Shown here one piece after another: positions 34,083 to 42,005 of a DNA stretch of 64,000 nucleotides. Source of the stretch: Bacterioplanes sp965233665. GTDB lineage: Bacteria > Pseudomonadota > Gammaproteobacteria > Pseudomonadales > Oceanobacteraceae. The DNA lies in the NCBI GenBank assembly GCA_965233665.1, contig CBDDTG010000064.1, positions 1 to 64,000 of the forward strand, in the 5' to 3' direction. Both the position numbers and the translations under genes were made by a program. A model generated the notes under the pieces. The model saw nothing but the letters and a program-made list of their open reading frames with translations, did no database searches and was not told the origin of the DNA. Positions within the stretch are counted from its first letter, which is position 1. Every line of letters begins with the position of its first letter.

Positions 34083-35867
34083 ATGGATTTGCAGACCTTA
34101 ACCTACATCGTTGTAGGCGCGACCTTCGCGCTCTACATGGGCATTGCCGTTTGGGCTCGGGCCGGCACCACAGGCGAATACTATGCTGCTGGCCGTGGCG
34201 TGCACCCGGTCGCCAACGGCATGGCCACGGCGGCTGACTGGATGTCGGCAGCTTCGTTTATTGGCATGGCTGGTTTAATTGCCTTTAAAGGCTACGATGC
34301 CTCCATCTTTTTAATGGGCTGGACCGGCGGCTATGTGCTGCTGGCTTTGTGTTTGGCGCCTTACTTGCGCAAGTTTGGCAAATTTACCGTGCCGGATTTT
34401 ATCGGCGATCGTTACTATTCACGCTCCGCCCGCATCGTTGCCGTGATTTGCCTGATTGTCGCTTCTCTTACATACGTGATCGGCCAGATGAAAGGCATCG
34501 GCGTGGCGTTTTCGCGCTTCCTCGATGTTGATTACGCGACGGGCTTGTACGCCGGTATGGGCATTGTGTTCTTCTACGCCGTGCTCGGTGGCATGAAGGG
34601 CGTTACCTACACCCAGATCGCTCAATACTGTGTGTTAATTTTCGCCTACACCGTGCCAGCTGTGTTTATCTCCCTAAATCTGACCGGCAATCCACTGCCA
34701 CAGTTAGGATTTTTGAGTGATACCGCCGATGGTACGCCGCTTTTGGTGAAACTGGATCAAACCTTGGTTGATTTAGGCTTTGCTGAGTACACCGCGCAAA
34801 AAGGCGGCACCTTCAACATGCTGATGTATACCCTGTCACTGATGATGGGCACTGCTGGCTTGCCTCATGTGATTATTCGCTTTTTCACCGTGCCTAAAGT
34901 ATCGGATGCGCGTACTTCTGCCGGTTGGGCGCTGTTGTTTATTGCCATTCTCTACACCACTGCACCAGCCGTGGGCTCAATGGCGCGCTTAAACCTGACC
35001 AACACCATTCAAGACCCAGCCTTCGACATCGGTGATCCACAGGGCAACCTAGTGTACGACGAGCGTCCCGATTGGTTCCGCAATTGGGAAACCACAGGTC
35101 TTTTAGAATTTGAAGATAAAAACGGCGACGGTCGCATCCAATACTACAACGACCAAAACCCAGAGTTCGCTGCCATGGCTGAAAAAGAATTCGGCTGGAA
35201 AGGCAACGAAATGGTGAAAGTCGACCGTGACATCATGGTGTTGGCGAACCCAGAAATTGCCAAGTTACCTAACTGGGTGATTGCACTGGTGGCTGCTGGC
35301 GGTCTGGCAGCGGCGCTATCCACTGCAGCCGGCCTGTTGATTGCTATTTCTTCAGCTATTTCCCACGATTTGCTGAAAAGCACCTTTATGCCGCACATCA
35401 GTGAAAAGCAGGAGTTGATGTCAGCACGGATCGCCATGGCCGGTGCTATTTTGGTGGCCGGCTACCTGGGGCTGAATCCGCCCGGCTTTGCCGCCCAGGT
35501 AGTGGCCTTGGCCTTTGGTCTTGCTGCGTCGTCGATCTTCCCGGTATTGATGATGGGCATCTTCAGCTCACGCATTAATAATATCGGTGCCGTCAGCGGC
35601 ATGCTGGTTGGTCTCACCTCGACCCTGGTGTACATCTTCACCTACAAAGGCTGGTTCTTTGTGCAAGGCACCAACATGCTGCCCAACACACCGGACAGCT
35701 GGTTTTTAGGCGTAGCACCCGAGGCCTTTGGTGCCATCGGTGCACTGCTGAACTTCGCGACCGCCTTTATCGTGACCAAGATGACCGCACCAGTACCGGA
35801 AGAAATCCGCCACATGGTGGAAGATATTCGCTTCCCCAAAGGCGCCGGTGCTGCTCAGGATCATTAA
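34083..35867 (+). CDS. sodium/solute symporter large subunit (ActP-like, VC_2705 family)
   Basis: A 594-residue inner-membrane protein of the sodium:solute symporter family, with about 13 helices. Family marks are 'YYAAGRGVHPVANGMATAADWMSAASFIGMAG' near the N-terminus and 'GGLAAALSTAAGLLIAISSAISHDL' in the second half. Closest relatives transport acetate or similar short carboxylates with Na+. A loop at about residues 343-360 has an EF-hand-like stretch 'DKNGDGRIQYYND' (Asp, Asn, Asp, Gly in the proper places but Asn instead of Glu at position 12), as in other VC_2705 members. The substrate is inferred, not shown. Ends at a terminator. Confidence 0.88.
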   Translation: MDLQTLTYIVVGATFALYMGIAVWARAGTTGEYYAAGRGVHPVANGMATAADWMSAASFIGMAGLIAFKGYDASIFLMGWTGGYVLLALCLAPYLRKFGKFTVPDFIGDRYYSRSARIVAVICLIVASLTYVIGQMKGIGVAFSRFLDVDYATGLYAGMGIVFFYAVLGGMKGVTYTQIAQYCVLIFAYTVPAVFISLNLTGNPLPQLGFLSDTADGTPLLVKLDQTLVDLGFAEYTAQKGGTFNMLMYTLSLMMGTAGLPHVIIRFFTVPKVSDARTSAGWALLFIAILYTTAPAVGSMARLNLTNTIQDPAFDIGDPQGNLVYDERPDWFRNWETTGLLEFEDKNGDGRIQYYNDQNPEFAAMAEKEFGWKGNEMVKVDRDIMVLANPEIAKLPNWVIALVAAGGLAAALSTAAGLLIAISSAISHDLLKSTFMPHISEKQELMSARIAMAGAILVAGYLGLNPPGFAAQVVALAFGLAASSIFPVLMMGIFSSRINNIGAVSGMLVGLTSTLVYIFTYKGWFFVQGTNMLPNTPDSWFLGVAPEAFGAIGALLNFATAFIVTKMTAPVPEEIRHMVEDIRFPKGAGAAQDH

Positions 35868-35890
35868 TCCATTACACCAAACCTCACCTC

Positions 35891-35914
35891 AACCCGGCTT
35901 CGGCCGGGTTTTTT
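35891..35914 (+). terminator. intrinsic terminator after the symporter gene
   Basis: AACCCGGC-TTCG-GCCGGGTT with a stable UUCG tetraloop is followed by a T-run. Confidence 0.92.
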
Positions 35915-36000
35915 ATGCCGCAGCTACTCAGATGTTTGCTTCGATCATTGCCGTCTCAACAAGGCTCTGCAATGATCCGGCCTTTATTTGAGGATTTAAC

Positions 36001-36756
36001 ATGTACCAAGACATTGAGTTCAGCGTTGAGCAACGCATCGCCACCATTACGTTTAATCGCCCCGAAGTGTTTAACGCCATTCGCGTGCAAACCTACCAGG
36101 AGGTTATCTCAGCGTTAAAAGACTGCGAGCAGCGCGACGATGTCAGCGTGATCATTATCACCGGCGCTGCGGGTAAATTTTGCGCCGGCAATGACCTTAC
36201 GGATTTACTGCCAGAGGGTGACCTGGCGGGTGTACAGCAAGGCGTCGCGGGGATTTTCGACACCTTAGCGGCCATGCAAAAGCCATTAATTCTGGCGCAA
36301 GAAGGGGTTGCCGTGGGCATTGGCGCTAACTTGCTACTGCACGCGGACTTGGCTTTTGCCGGTCGCAGCATTCGCTACAGCCTGCCCTTCAGTAAAATTG
36401 GCGTCGCAGCAGAAGGCGGCTCATCCGTGCTGTTAAAAGAGATGATCGGCCCTAAAGCCGCTGCAGATTTGTTGCTCACCGGGCGTTTTTTCAGCGCCGA
36501 AGAAGCCGAGCGCTGGGGCTTTATTAATAAAGCCGTCGATGATGGCAGCGCCTTAGAGCACGCACAAAAGGCCGCAACTGAGCTACTAAAAAACTCACAA
36601 GATGCCATTCGTGCGATCAAACAACTGGGACGCCGGGAAGACCACCGCCAGCGAGTCAATACCGCCGTTAAAGCCGAGATGGAGGCTTTTTCACAGCTGT
36701 TGCAAACGCCAGAAACACAGATGCGTATTCAACAAGTTCTGAAAGGAAAAGGCTAA
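36001..36756 (+). CDS. enoyl-CoA hydratase/isomerase family protein (isomerase-like active site)
   Basis: A 251-residue crotonase-fold enzyme for acyl-CoA metabolism. Oxyanion-hole segments are present: 'FCAGNDLTDL' (about residues 60-69) and 'EGVAVGIGANLLLHADLAFAG' (about 100-121). The two Glu of classical enoyl-CoA hydratase are missing: 'QPEI' is 'LPFS' here, and the second Glu aligns with Asp in 'AADLLLTG'. Instead there is Glu in 'VAAEGGSS', at the place used by peroxisomal-type delta3,delta2-enoyl-CoA isomerases ('TEGGTT' in yeast Eci1). Isomerase activity is more likely than hydratase. It follows the acetate-type symporter but is separated from it by a terminator. The ribosome binding site is GAGG. 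Confidence 0.82.
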   Translation: MYQDIEFSVEQRIATITFNRPEVFNAIRVQTYQEVISALKDCEQRDDVSVIIITGAAGKFCAGNDLTDLLPEGDLAGVQQGVAGIFDTLAAMQKPLILAQEGVAVGIGANLLLHADLAFAGRSIRYSLPFSKIGVAAEGGSSVLLKEMIGPKAAADLLLTGRFFSAEEAERWGFINKAVDDGSALEHAQKAATELLKNSQDAIRAIKQLGRREDHRQRVNTAVKAEMEAFSQLLQTPETQMRIQQVLKGKG

Positions 36757-36908
36757 CAATAATGGCACCGGGCACCCGACAGTTAGAGTGGGCGCCCTCG
36801 ACAATTACCCTCTGCCTTTTGTAGTCAGTAGCAGAACCGTTGCCCTTGGTTAAGCTGGTATTCAGACAAGCAGAGTATCTTGTCGGCGCTTTCATCGAGG
36901 AGACCACC

Positions 36909-37484
36909 ATGAAGCTTTCATCTTTGGCTACCAGCGCCTTGCTGACGCTTTCTCTAGCTACCAACGCACAAGCGTCGGAGCATCTGGTACACATGGGGCT
37001 GCACTTGGCCAAAGGCCATGCAGAACACGATTTCCTGGGCCTAACCGACACCAAGTCTGATATTAAAAGTCGTGGCTTTAGCCTCGCTTACAGTCGCTAT
37101 TATCCGAAAACAGGTAACCAACTGCAGTTCAGCGCCGCAAGACGCAACGTTAATTTTGACGATATTGATTCTAAAGGGCACTTCTGGGGAGCGGATGTTG
37201 ATTGGAAAATCACCCTCTCTAAGACACTGGTGAAGCCCTACATTAGCGTCGGCATGGGCTATCAAGACTTCAATAGCTCTGACGATTTAAACTTTGCAGA
37301 TGACGATCTATCTGGCCTCAGTTTTAACTTGGGCGCAGGGCTCATTGCTGACATATCGGATACTTGGCGCCTGGACTTGGGATTGCAGCGCAAGGCCATT
37401 TGGAGCGACGACAACTTAGCCATCTTTGTCGACAGCGAAACCCGGTTAACAGAATTGAATTTAACCGTAGGACGCTTTTTCTAA
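36909..37484 (+). CDS. outer-membrane beta-barrel protein
   Basis: A 191-residue protein; the ATG at 36909 follows GAGGAG and begins a clear signal peptide (to about 'NAQA-SE'). The frame is open upstream but without a family match. The mature part has alternating beta-strands rich in aromatic ends ('GFSLAYSRYYPK', 'ADVDWKITLSKTLVKPYISVGMGYQDF', 'LGAGLIADISDTWRLDLGLQRKAIW') and ends in '...VGRFF', a C-terminal Phe as required by BamA. An eight-strand barrel of the opacity/OmpW-like type is likely. The ligand is unknown. Confidence 0.72.
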   Translation: MKLSSLATSALLTLSLATNAQASEHLVHMGLHLAKGHAEHDFLGLTDTKSDIKSRGFSLAYSRYYPKTGNQLQFSAARRNVNFDDIDSKGHFWGADVDWKITLSKTLVKPYISVGMGYQDFNSSDDLNFADDDLSGLSFNLGAGLIADISDTWRLDLGLQRKAIWSDDNLAIFVDSETRLTELNLTVGRFF

Positions 37485-37584
37485 CGACCCAGGGCCCCGA
37501 GTTATTCAGAGGTGCCCTAAATCAATGTACCACCCCACGCCCTGGCTTAGGCTGAATAAGCACTAACCACCAGGGAGCGCCAGC

Positions 37585-38352
37585 ATGTCCGATATCATCG
37601 CTCTGGATCACAGCAATATTGAACACGAACATATTTGCTGCGCTTTCAGTGATAAGAAATGCGTCCAGGGCTACCAGGCAAAAAAAGACTGGCTGACCCA
37701 GCAGTTCGAACAGGGTTATCACTTTGATCGCTTGGATGCCAGGGCCAAGGTCTTTCTGGAATATGGCCCGGCCGAGCAGGCATGGTGGCCAGTCGAAGCC
37801 CCACACGCCCTAGCCCTGAACTGTTTTTGGGTCTCTGGCCGCTACAAGCAGCAGGGTTATGCCAAGGCGCTGCTGGCGCGCGCCAAAGCTGCAGCCAAGG
37901 CCGAGGGGCGCCACGCGCTGGTCACAGTTGCGGGCAAAAAGAAGTTTCACTTTATGAGTGACGGCCGCTGGTTAAAGCGCCAAGGTTTTGTAGTAAGCGA
38001 TCAAACCGACGATGGCTTTGAGTTGCTGCAACTTGCCCTGAATGATCGCGCTGGCGAGGCACGCTTTGCTGACTGCGTCCACCAAAAACAGGGGTTAGCT
38101 CAGCAAGGATTGGTGGTGTACTACAGCCATCGCTGCCCCTTCACCGATTTTCATGTTAACCAGGAGCTGCCCGCCACGGCAGCCAAGCGTGGCTTACCTC
38201 TCACCATCGTGCACTTAGATAGCCTAAAAAAAGCACGCTCGGCCCCCACGCCAGCCACTATTTTTAGCCTGTTTTATCAAGGGCAATTTATTACCACGGA
38301 TTTAAGTGCATGCATGGACAGCCGCTTTGATAAGGTCACAAAAATCACTTAG
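37585..38352 (+). CDS. GNAT acetyltransferase fused to a YoaP-like domain
   Basis: A 255-residue cytoplasmic protein with two parts. Residues 1-150 are a GNAT fold with the acetyl-CoA loop region 'VSGRYKQQGYAKALLARAKAAAKAEGRHAL' (pattern Q-x-x-G-x-A). Residues about 170-255 resemble the YoaP domain ('LVVYYSHRCPFTDFHVNQELPATAAKRG', then 'RSAPTPATIFSLFYQGQFITTDL'), a thioredoxin-like fold with a single Cys in 'HRCPF'. Bacterial proteins with this layout are listed as YoaP-type acetyltransferases of unknown substrate. It is convergent with the adenine deaminase gene. The ribosome binding site is AGGGAG. Confidence 0.72.
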   Translation: MSDIIALDHSNIEHEHICCAFSDKKCVQGYQAKKDWLTQQFEQGYHFDRLDARAKVFLEYGPAEQAWWPVEAPHALALNCFWVSGRYKQQGYAKALLARAKAAAKAEGRHALVTVAGKKKFHFMSDGRWLKRQGFVVSDQTDDGFELLQLALNDRAGEARFADCVHQKQGLAQQGLVVYYSHRCPFTDFHVNQELPATAAKRGLPLTIVHLDSLKKARSAPTPATIFSLFYQGQFITTDLSACMDSRFDKVTKIT

Positions 38353-38355
38353 CGA

Positions 38356-38373
38356 TGGGCGCCGCGGCGCCCA
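38356..38373. terminator. palindrome between convergent genes
   Basis: TGGGCGCCG-CGGCGCCCA is an 18-bp perfect palindrome, 3 bp after the GNAT-YoaP stop and 11 bp before the deaminase stop. It can form a GC-rich hairpin on both strands but has no T-run, so it is at best a weak bidirectional terminator. Confidence 0.4.
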
Positions 38374-38383
38374 GACACTCGCT

Positions 38384-39442
38384 TTACGCTTGCGCTAAAT
38401 AATCGATCATTTGTTGACGCCAAACATCAATTTGCGCATCGGAGGCAAAGCTTGAGGTAAGACTGTGATCCGCTAGCCAGGCCGCTTGGCGGCGCGTCAT
38501 GGTTAAATGCTCGGCCAAGGCCAAATAGTTTTGCATCACGTCGCCGCCAAAAAAGGCCGGATCATCTGAATTCACCGTGACCCGCACACCCTGCTCCAGC
38601 AAGGTTAAAATCGGGTGCTCACTCATGTGCTGATACACCTTCAACCGTGTATTCGACAGCGGGCAAACGGTTAGCGGCATCTGTGTTTTGATCAGGCTCT
38701 GTATCAACTCGGGGTCGTCGGTGCAGCGCACACCGTGGTCAACCCGCTCAACCTTAAGCCCATCAATGGCATCCCAAATGTATTGCGCTGGCCCCTCTTC
38801 GCCGGCGTGGGCCACGGCTTTCAGCCCCAGTTCGCGCGCCTGGGCAAAGGCTTGCTCGAATTTTAGTGGCGGATGGCCAACCTCGGAAGAATCCAGACCC
38901 ACGGCGACCAAGTCGTTGACATAAGGTTTGGCAGCGTCCAGCGTCGCCAGTGCTGCTTCTTCACTGAGGTGGCGCAAAAAGCACAATATCAGACCACTGC
39001 TGATGCCTAGCTGCAGCTCACCATCGCGTAAGGCGCGCAAGATACCGGCAAACACCACGTCAATGTCGATCCCGCGATCGGTGTGAGTTTGCGGGTCAAA
39101 AAACGGCTCAGTATGCACCACCCCCTGGCGCTGACACTGCAGTAAATACGCCCAGGTCAGATCGTAAAAATCCTGCTCGGTACGCAGCACATCAGCACAG
39201 CGATAATAAATATCTAAAAAAGACTGCAAGTTATGAAAATCATAAGCCTCGCGCACGGCATCAACGCTGGCAAAGGGCAACTCAATGCCGTTGCGCTGCG
39301 CCAGTGCAAACATCAGCTCAGGCTCCAGCGCCCCTTCTAAATGCAAATGCAGTTCGGCTTTTGGCAAACCACGTAAAAATGCCTCATCGGCGATGGCATC
39401 TGGGTTTTTTAGGTGTTGATCAATCCACGCAGGCGCGTTCAT
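38384..39442 (-). CDS. adenine deaminase (adenosine-deaminase-like family)
   Basis: A 352-residue metallo-enzyme converting adenine to hypoxanthine in purine salvage. It is of the adenosine-deaminase-like type known from Pseudomonas, not the Ade family of E. coli. Zn motif: 'ELHLHLEG' with His32 and His34; then 'VAHAGEEG', 'ERVDHGVR' and 'TVNSDDPAFFGG'. 'FFDPQTHTDRGI' and 'GLDSSEVGHPPLKF' are typical of the adenine-specific branch, so adenine is preferred over adenosine as the predicted substrate. The start follows GAGGAG. The stop faces the GNAT-YoaP gene. Confidence 0.85.
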   Translation of the reverse strand: MNAPAWIDQHLKNPDAIADEAFLRGLPKAELHLHLEGALEPELMFALAQRNGIELPFASVDAVREAYDFHNLQSFLDIYYRCADVLRTEQDFYDLTWAYLLQCQRQGVVHTEPFFDPQTHTDRGIDIDVVFAGILRALRDGELQLGISSGLILCFLRHLSEEAALATLDAAKPYVNDLVAVGLDSSEVGHPPLKFEQAFAQARELGLKAVAHAGEEGPAQYIWDAIDGLKVERVDHGVRCTDDPELIQSLIKTQMPLTVCPLSNTRLKVYQHMSEHPILTLLEQGVRVTVNSDDPAFFGGDVMQNYLALAEHLTMTRRQAAWLADHSLTSSFASDAQIDVWRQQMIDYLAQA

Positions 39443-39511
39443 AGGGTTCTCCTCAATTTGCCGCCACCTTAGTGGAGCAGCGCACAGATGCCAAGCCCCG
39501 CAGCGGCTGGC

Positions 39512-40597
39512 TTAAGGCACGATGGACTTGGGCGGCTTAGAATAATGATAAATGCGTTTCAACACCGTCGCATACTGTTGCCAAAAGGATCCACTGTTGT
39601 AGCCAATGCCATATTGCTGGCAAATCGCTTCAACCTCGGGTGCCATATCAGGGTAGCGCCAGGCAGGAATGTCCGGGAATAAATGGTGCTCAATCTGACA
39701 ACTCAGATGGCCGGTTAAAATATGGAACCAACGCGGCCCAGTGATGTTTGATGAGCCCTGTATTTGGCGGTAGTACCATTGACCCCGGCTCTCTTGCTCA
39801 CAGTCATGCGCTAAAAAGGTGTGCACCTCTTCGGTGAAGTGGCCACAAAAGATAATGGTCGACGTCCACAGATTGCGAATCACATTGGCGAGTAAATTCC
39901 CCAGTAACACCGACCAAAACACCGGTAGGCACAATAAGGGGAAAAACACGTAATCTTTAAATACCTGCTTGCTTATTTTGCTGAAAAACGCCTGTTTCAA
40001 TGCCTTATCGCTCATCCCTGGCGTGTTAGCGCATGGCTTTTTACGACGCGAAAATACTCGTCTGCCCGCCAGCTCGTGATAAGCCACGCCCCACTCGAAC
40101 AGCACGCTTAAGGCAGTATAAATTAGCAGCTGCCAGCGATTTTTAGCGCGCCAAGCAAAGTCATCGCTCAACCTCAGCAAGCCATAACCAAAATCGCGAT
40201 CTTTACCGATAATATTGGTGTAAGTGTGGTGCTCGTAGTTGTGGTATCGCTTCCAGGAAGCCGCGTCGCCGACATTGTCCCATTCGTAATGACGCGAACT
40301 GATGTTGGGGTCATTCATCCAGTCATACTGACCGTGCATGACGTTATGGCCGATTTCCATATTGTCGAGAATTTTTGCCAAAGCCAGCAACAGCACTCCC
40401 AACAGCCAACTCCAAGGAGACCATAAAATGCTGATCAGCAATAAGCGGCCCGTGATTTCGCAGCCGCGTTGGCAGCGAATTAAACGACGAATGTAAGACG
40501 CATCGGCTGTACCAAGATGCCCCCGGGTGCGCAAGCGTAAGTCGTCGAGTTGCTGGGCCAGTTGATCCAATTGCGAGGTCGTTAGTGTCTGCGTCAT
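39512..40597 (-). CDS. membrane fatty acid desaturase (acyl-lipid type)
   Basis: A 361-residue membrane enzyme with a di-iron site. The three His boxes are 'HNVMH' (HxxxH), 'HNYEHH' (HxxxHH) and, near the C-terminus, 'QIEHH' (QxxHH), separated by hydrophobic spans. It would introduce a double bond into acyl chains of membrane lipids or acyl-CoA, in the style of Pseudomonas DesA/DesB. It lies 9 bp after the ferredoxin reductase-like gene, its probable electron donor. The regiospecificity cannot be seen in the sequence. Confidence 0.88.
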   Translation of the reverse strand: MTQTLTTSQLDQLAQQLDDLRLRTRGHLGTADASYIRRLIRCQRGCEITGRLLLISILWSPWSWLLGVLLLALAKILDNMEIGHNVMHGQYDWMNDPNISSRHYEWDNVGDAASWKRYHNYEHHTYTNIIGKDRDFGYGLLRLSDDFAWRAKNRWQLLIYTALSVLFEWGVAYHELAGRRVFSRRKKPCANTPGMSDKALKQAFFSKISKQVFKDYVFFPLLCLPVFWSVLLGNLLANVIRNLWTSTIIFCGHFTEEVHTFLAHDCEQESRGQWYYRQIQGSSNITGPRWFHILTGHLSCQIEHHLFPDIPAWRYPDMAPEVEAICQQYGIGYNSGSFWQQYATVLKRIYHYSKPPKSIVP

Positions 40598-40606
40598 AGC
40601 TCCTCC

Positions 40607-41692
40607 TTATAACTCCAGCGCCAGCGAATCGACGGGGGCCGAAATGCACAGCTGAATGTCTTGTGCACCGCTGTCACTGATTTCACCCGTCAGTAGGTTG
40701 CGCACTCGTCCCCAAGGTTTATGGCACAAACACTGATGACACACGCCGCGGCGACAGCCATAGCTGGGCGTGAGACCCTGTCCTTCTGCCAACTGCAATA
40801 AACTGCGACCATCATCGACAGCCACCTGAGTCGTGTGCGCCGAGCGGGTAAAGCTTAAATGGATGTCACCTGCACGTGCTGGCACCGACGTCGGTGCCAC
40901 ACCAAAGACTTCCTTAAGCACAGGCAAATCTGGCTGCCAGCAAGACAGCACCCTCTCAACCTGCTGCATCATTGGACCAGGACCACATATCATGGCCAGG
41001 GTAGGTTGGTGCTTGAGCCGTGTTAAGTGATCCTGATGAAAGTGCCCGTCATGGTCGTCGGTCAAATTCAAGTATTGCCAATTCGGCAAACGTAACGCCA
41101 GCTCAGACCACTCACCAGCAAACAGTTGTTGCTGACGGTCCCTGCTGTACTGCATCAATATGATTTCCCGTTCACTGCCCTCACTCGCCAGTTGCTGCAA
41201 CATGGCGCGAAACGGTGTGATGCCTAAGCCTCCGGCAATCATCAACACAGGCCCATTGGCAGGCAAAGCAAACTCGCCCGTGGCGGCGGACAGCCCGACC
41301 CAAGTGCCAACACTGAGCCAGTGCTTTAATTGCGGCGTCACCTGCCCTGAGGGCTGCTCACGAATGGTCAGCTGGATCAGCCCTTGCCGCTGCCATTGCT
41401 GTGGCGCTGAAGCGATGCTGAAGGTACGCCAACGGCGCACCCCCTGATGTTCAACGGCCAACTGCACATGCTGACCGGCGCGAAACCCAGGCCAATGCTT
41501 GGGTGGACGCAAAAGTAAAGACGTCACTTGCGGCAAGGTTTGCTCAACCGCCACCACCTGAGTGCGATAAGCACCGGCAATGTAGCCCGACTGCCACAGT
41601 TGAATCAGAGGTTCAAAATAATCACGCCAGCGCGTTTTTGTGGTCAGACTTTGCACCAGCCAGCGTTGCCAGTGTGTGGTTGTCAGCGCCAT
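40607..41692 (-). CDS. ferredoxin-NAD(P) reductase fused to a C-terminal 2Fe-2S ferredoxin
   Basis: A 361-residue soluble protein that passes electrons from NAD(P)H through flavin and a 2Fe-2S cluster. Order: N-terminal region of about 45 residues, FAD-binding beta-barrel ('RWRTFSIASAPQQ', about 88-100), NAD(P) domain ('VLMIAGGLGITPFRAMLQQL') and a plant-type ferredoxin (about 270-361) with 'CRRGVCHQC' and a last Cys near 'IQLCISAP'. Pairing with the desaturase gene downstream (9 bp) suggests that it feeds that enzyme. An inverted repeat 25 bp upstream is the likely operator. Confidence 0.88.
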   Translation of the reverse strand: MALTTTHWQRWLVQSLTTKTRWRDYFEPLIQLWQSGYIAGAYRTQVVAVEQTLPQVTSLLLRPPKHWPGFRAGQHVQLAVEHQGVRRWRTFSIASAPQQWQRQGLIQLTIREQPSGQVTPQLKHWLSVGTWVGLSAATGEFALPANGPVLMIAGGLGITPFRAMLQQLASEGSEREIILMQYSRDRQQQLFAGEWSELALRLPNWQYLNLTDDHDGHFHQDHLTRLKHQPTLAMICGPGPMMQQVERVLSCWQPDLPVLKEVFGVAPTSVPARAGDIHLSFTRSAHTTQVAVDDGRSLLQLAEGQGLTPSYGCRRGVCHQCLCHKPWGRVRNLLTGEISDSGAQDIQLCISAPVDSLALEL

Positions 41693-41717
41693 AACAGTCC
41701 TTCGCCTATCGGTGAGT

Positions 41718-41738
41718 TTTGTAAGTTCTTGTTACAAA
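41718..41738. promoter_or_regulatory. inverted-repeat operator candidate of the desaturase operon
   Basis: TTTGTAA-GTTCTTG-TTACAAA has perfect 7-bp arms with a 7-bp spacer. It ends 25 bp upstream of the ferredoxin reductase start on the minus strand. Size and place fit a TetR-type lipid regulator such as DesT/FabR; no such regulator gene is adjacent, so the assignment is inference. Confidence 0.5.
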
Positions 41739-41952
41739 GAGTGTGTTCACTTTGGCGGCAGGTGTCGATCGGATGCCCTAGCGGGCCGCCGTTATATCTG
41801 TCATTTGGGGACAGCGCAGCAAAGAAGAGAAAATACCCAAGCCTTATACCATGGGCGGTTGAGTGCCATAGCCATCACTCAGTACGCAGCAGGAGAGTTT
41901 TTAATGAGCCTTTGGCAATAATAATCTGAATTGGAACCATGGTTCTGATACA
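41739..41952. other. gene-free stretch upstream of the desaturase operon
   Basis: About 210 bp between the operator candidate and the aceA terminator. It should contain the promoter of the minus-strand desaturase operon. Nothing else was recognised. Confidence 0.4.
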
Positions 41953-41980
41953 AAAAAGGCGACCCGAAGGTCGCCTTTTT
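41953..41980 (-). terminator. intrinsic terminator of the isocitrate lyase gene
   Basis: AAAAAGGCGACC-CGAA-GGTCGCCTTTTT, a 12-bp perfect stem. Read on the minus strand it runs into TTTTTT. It lies 25 bp after the aceA stop. Confidence 0.92.
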
Positions 41981-42005
41981 GAACAGCTCTTTAAACCATC
42001 ACAAC

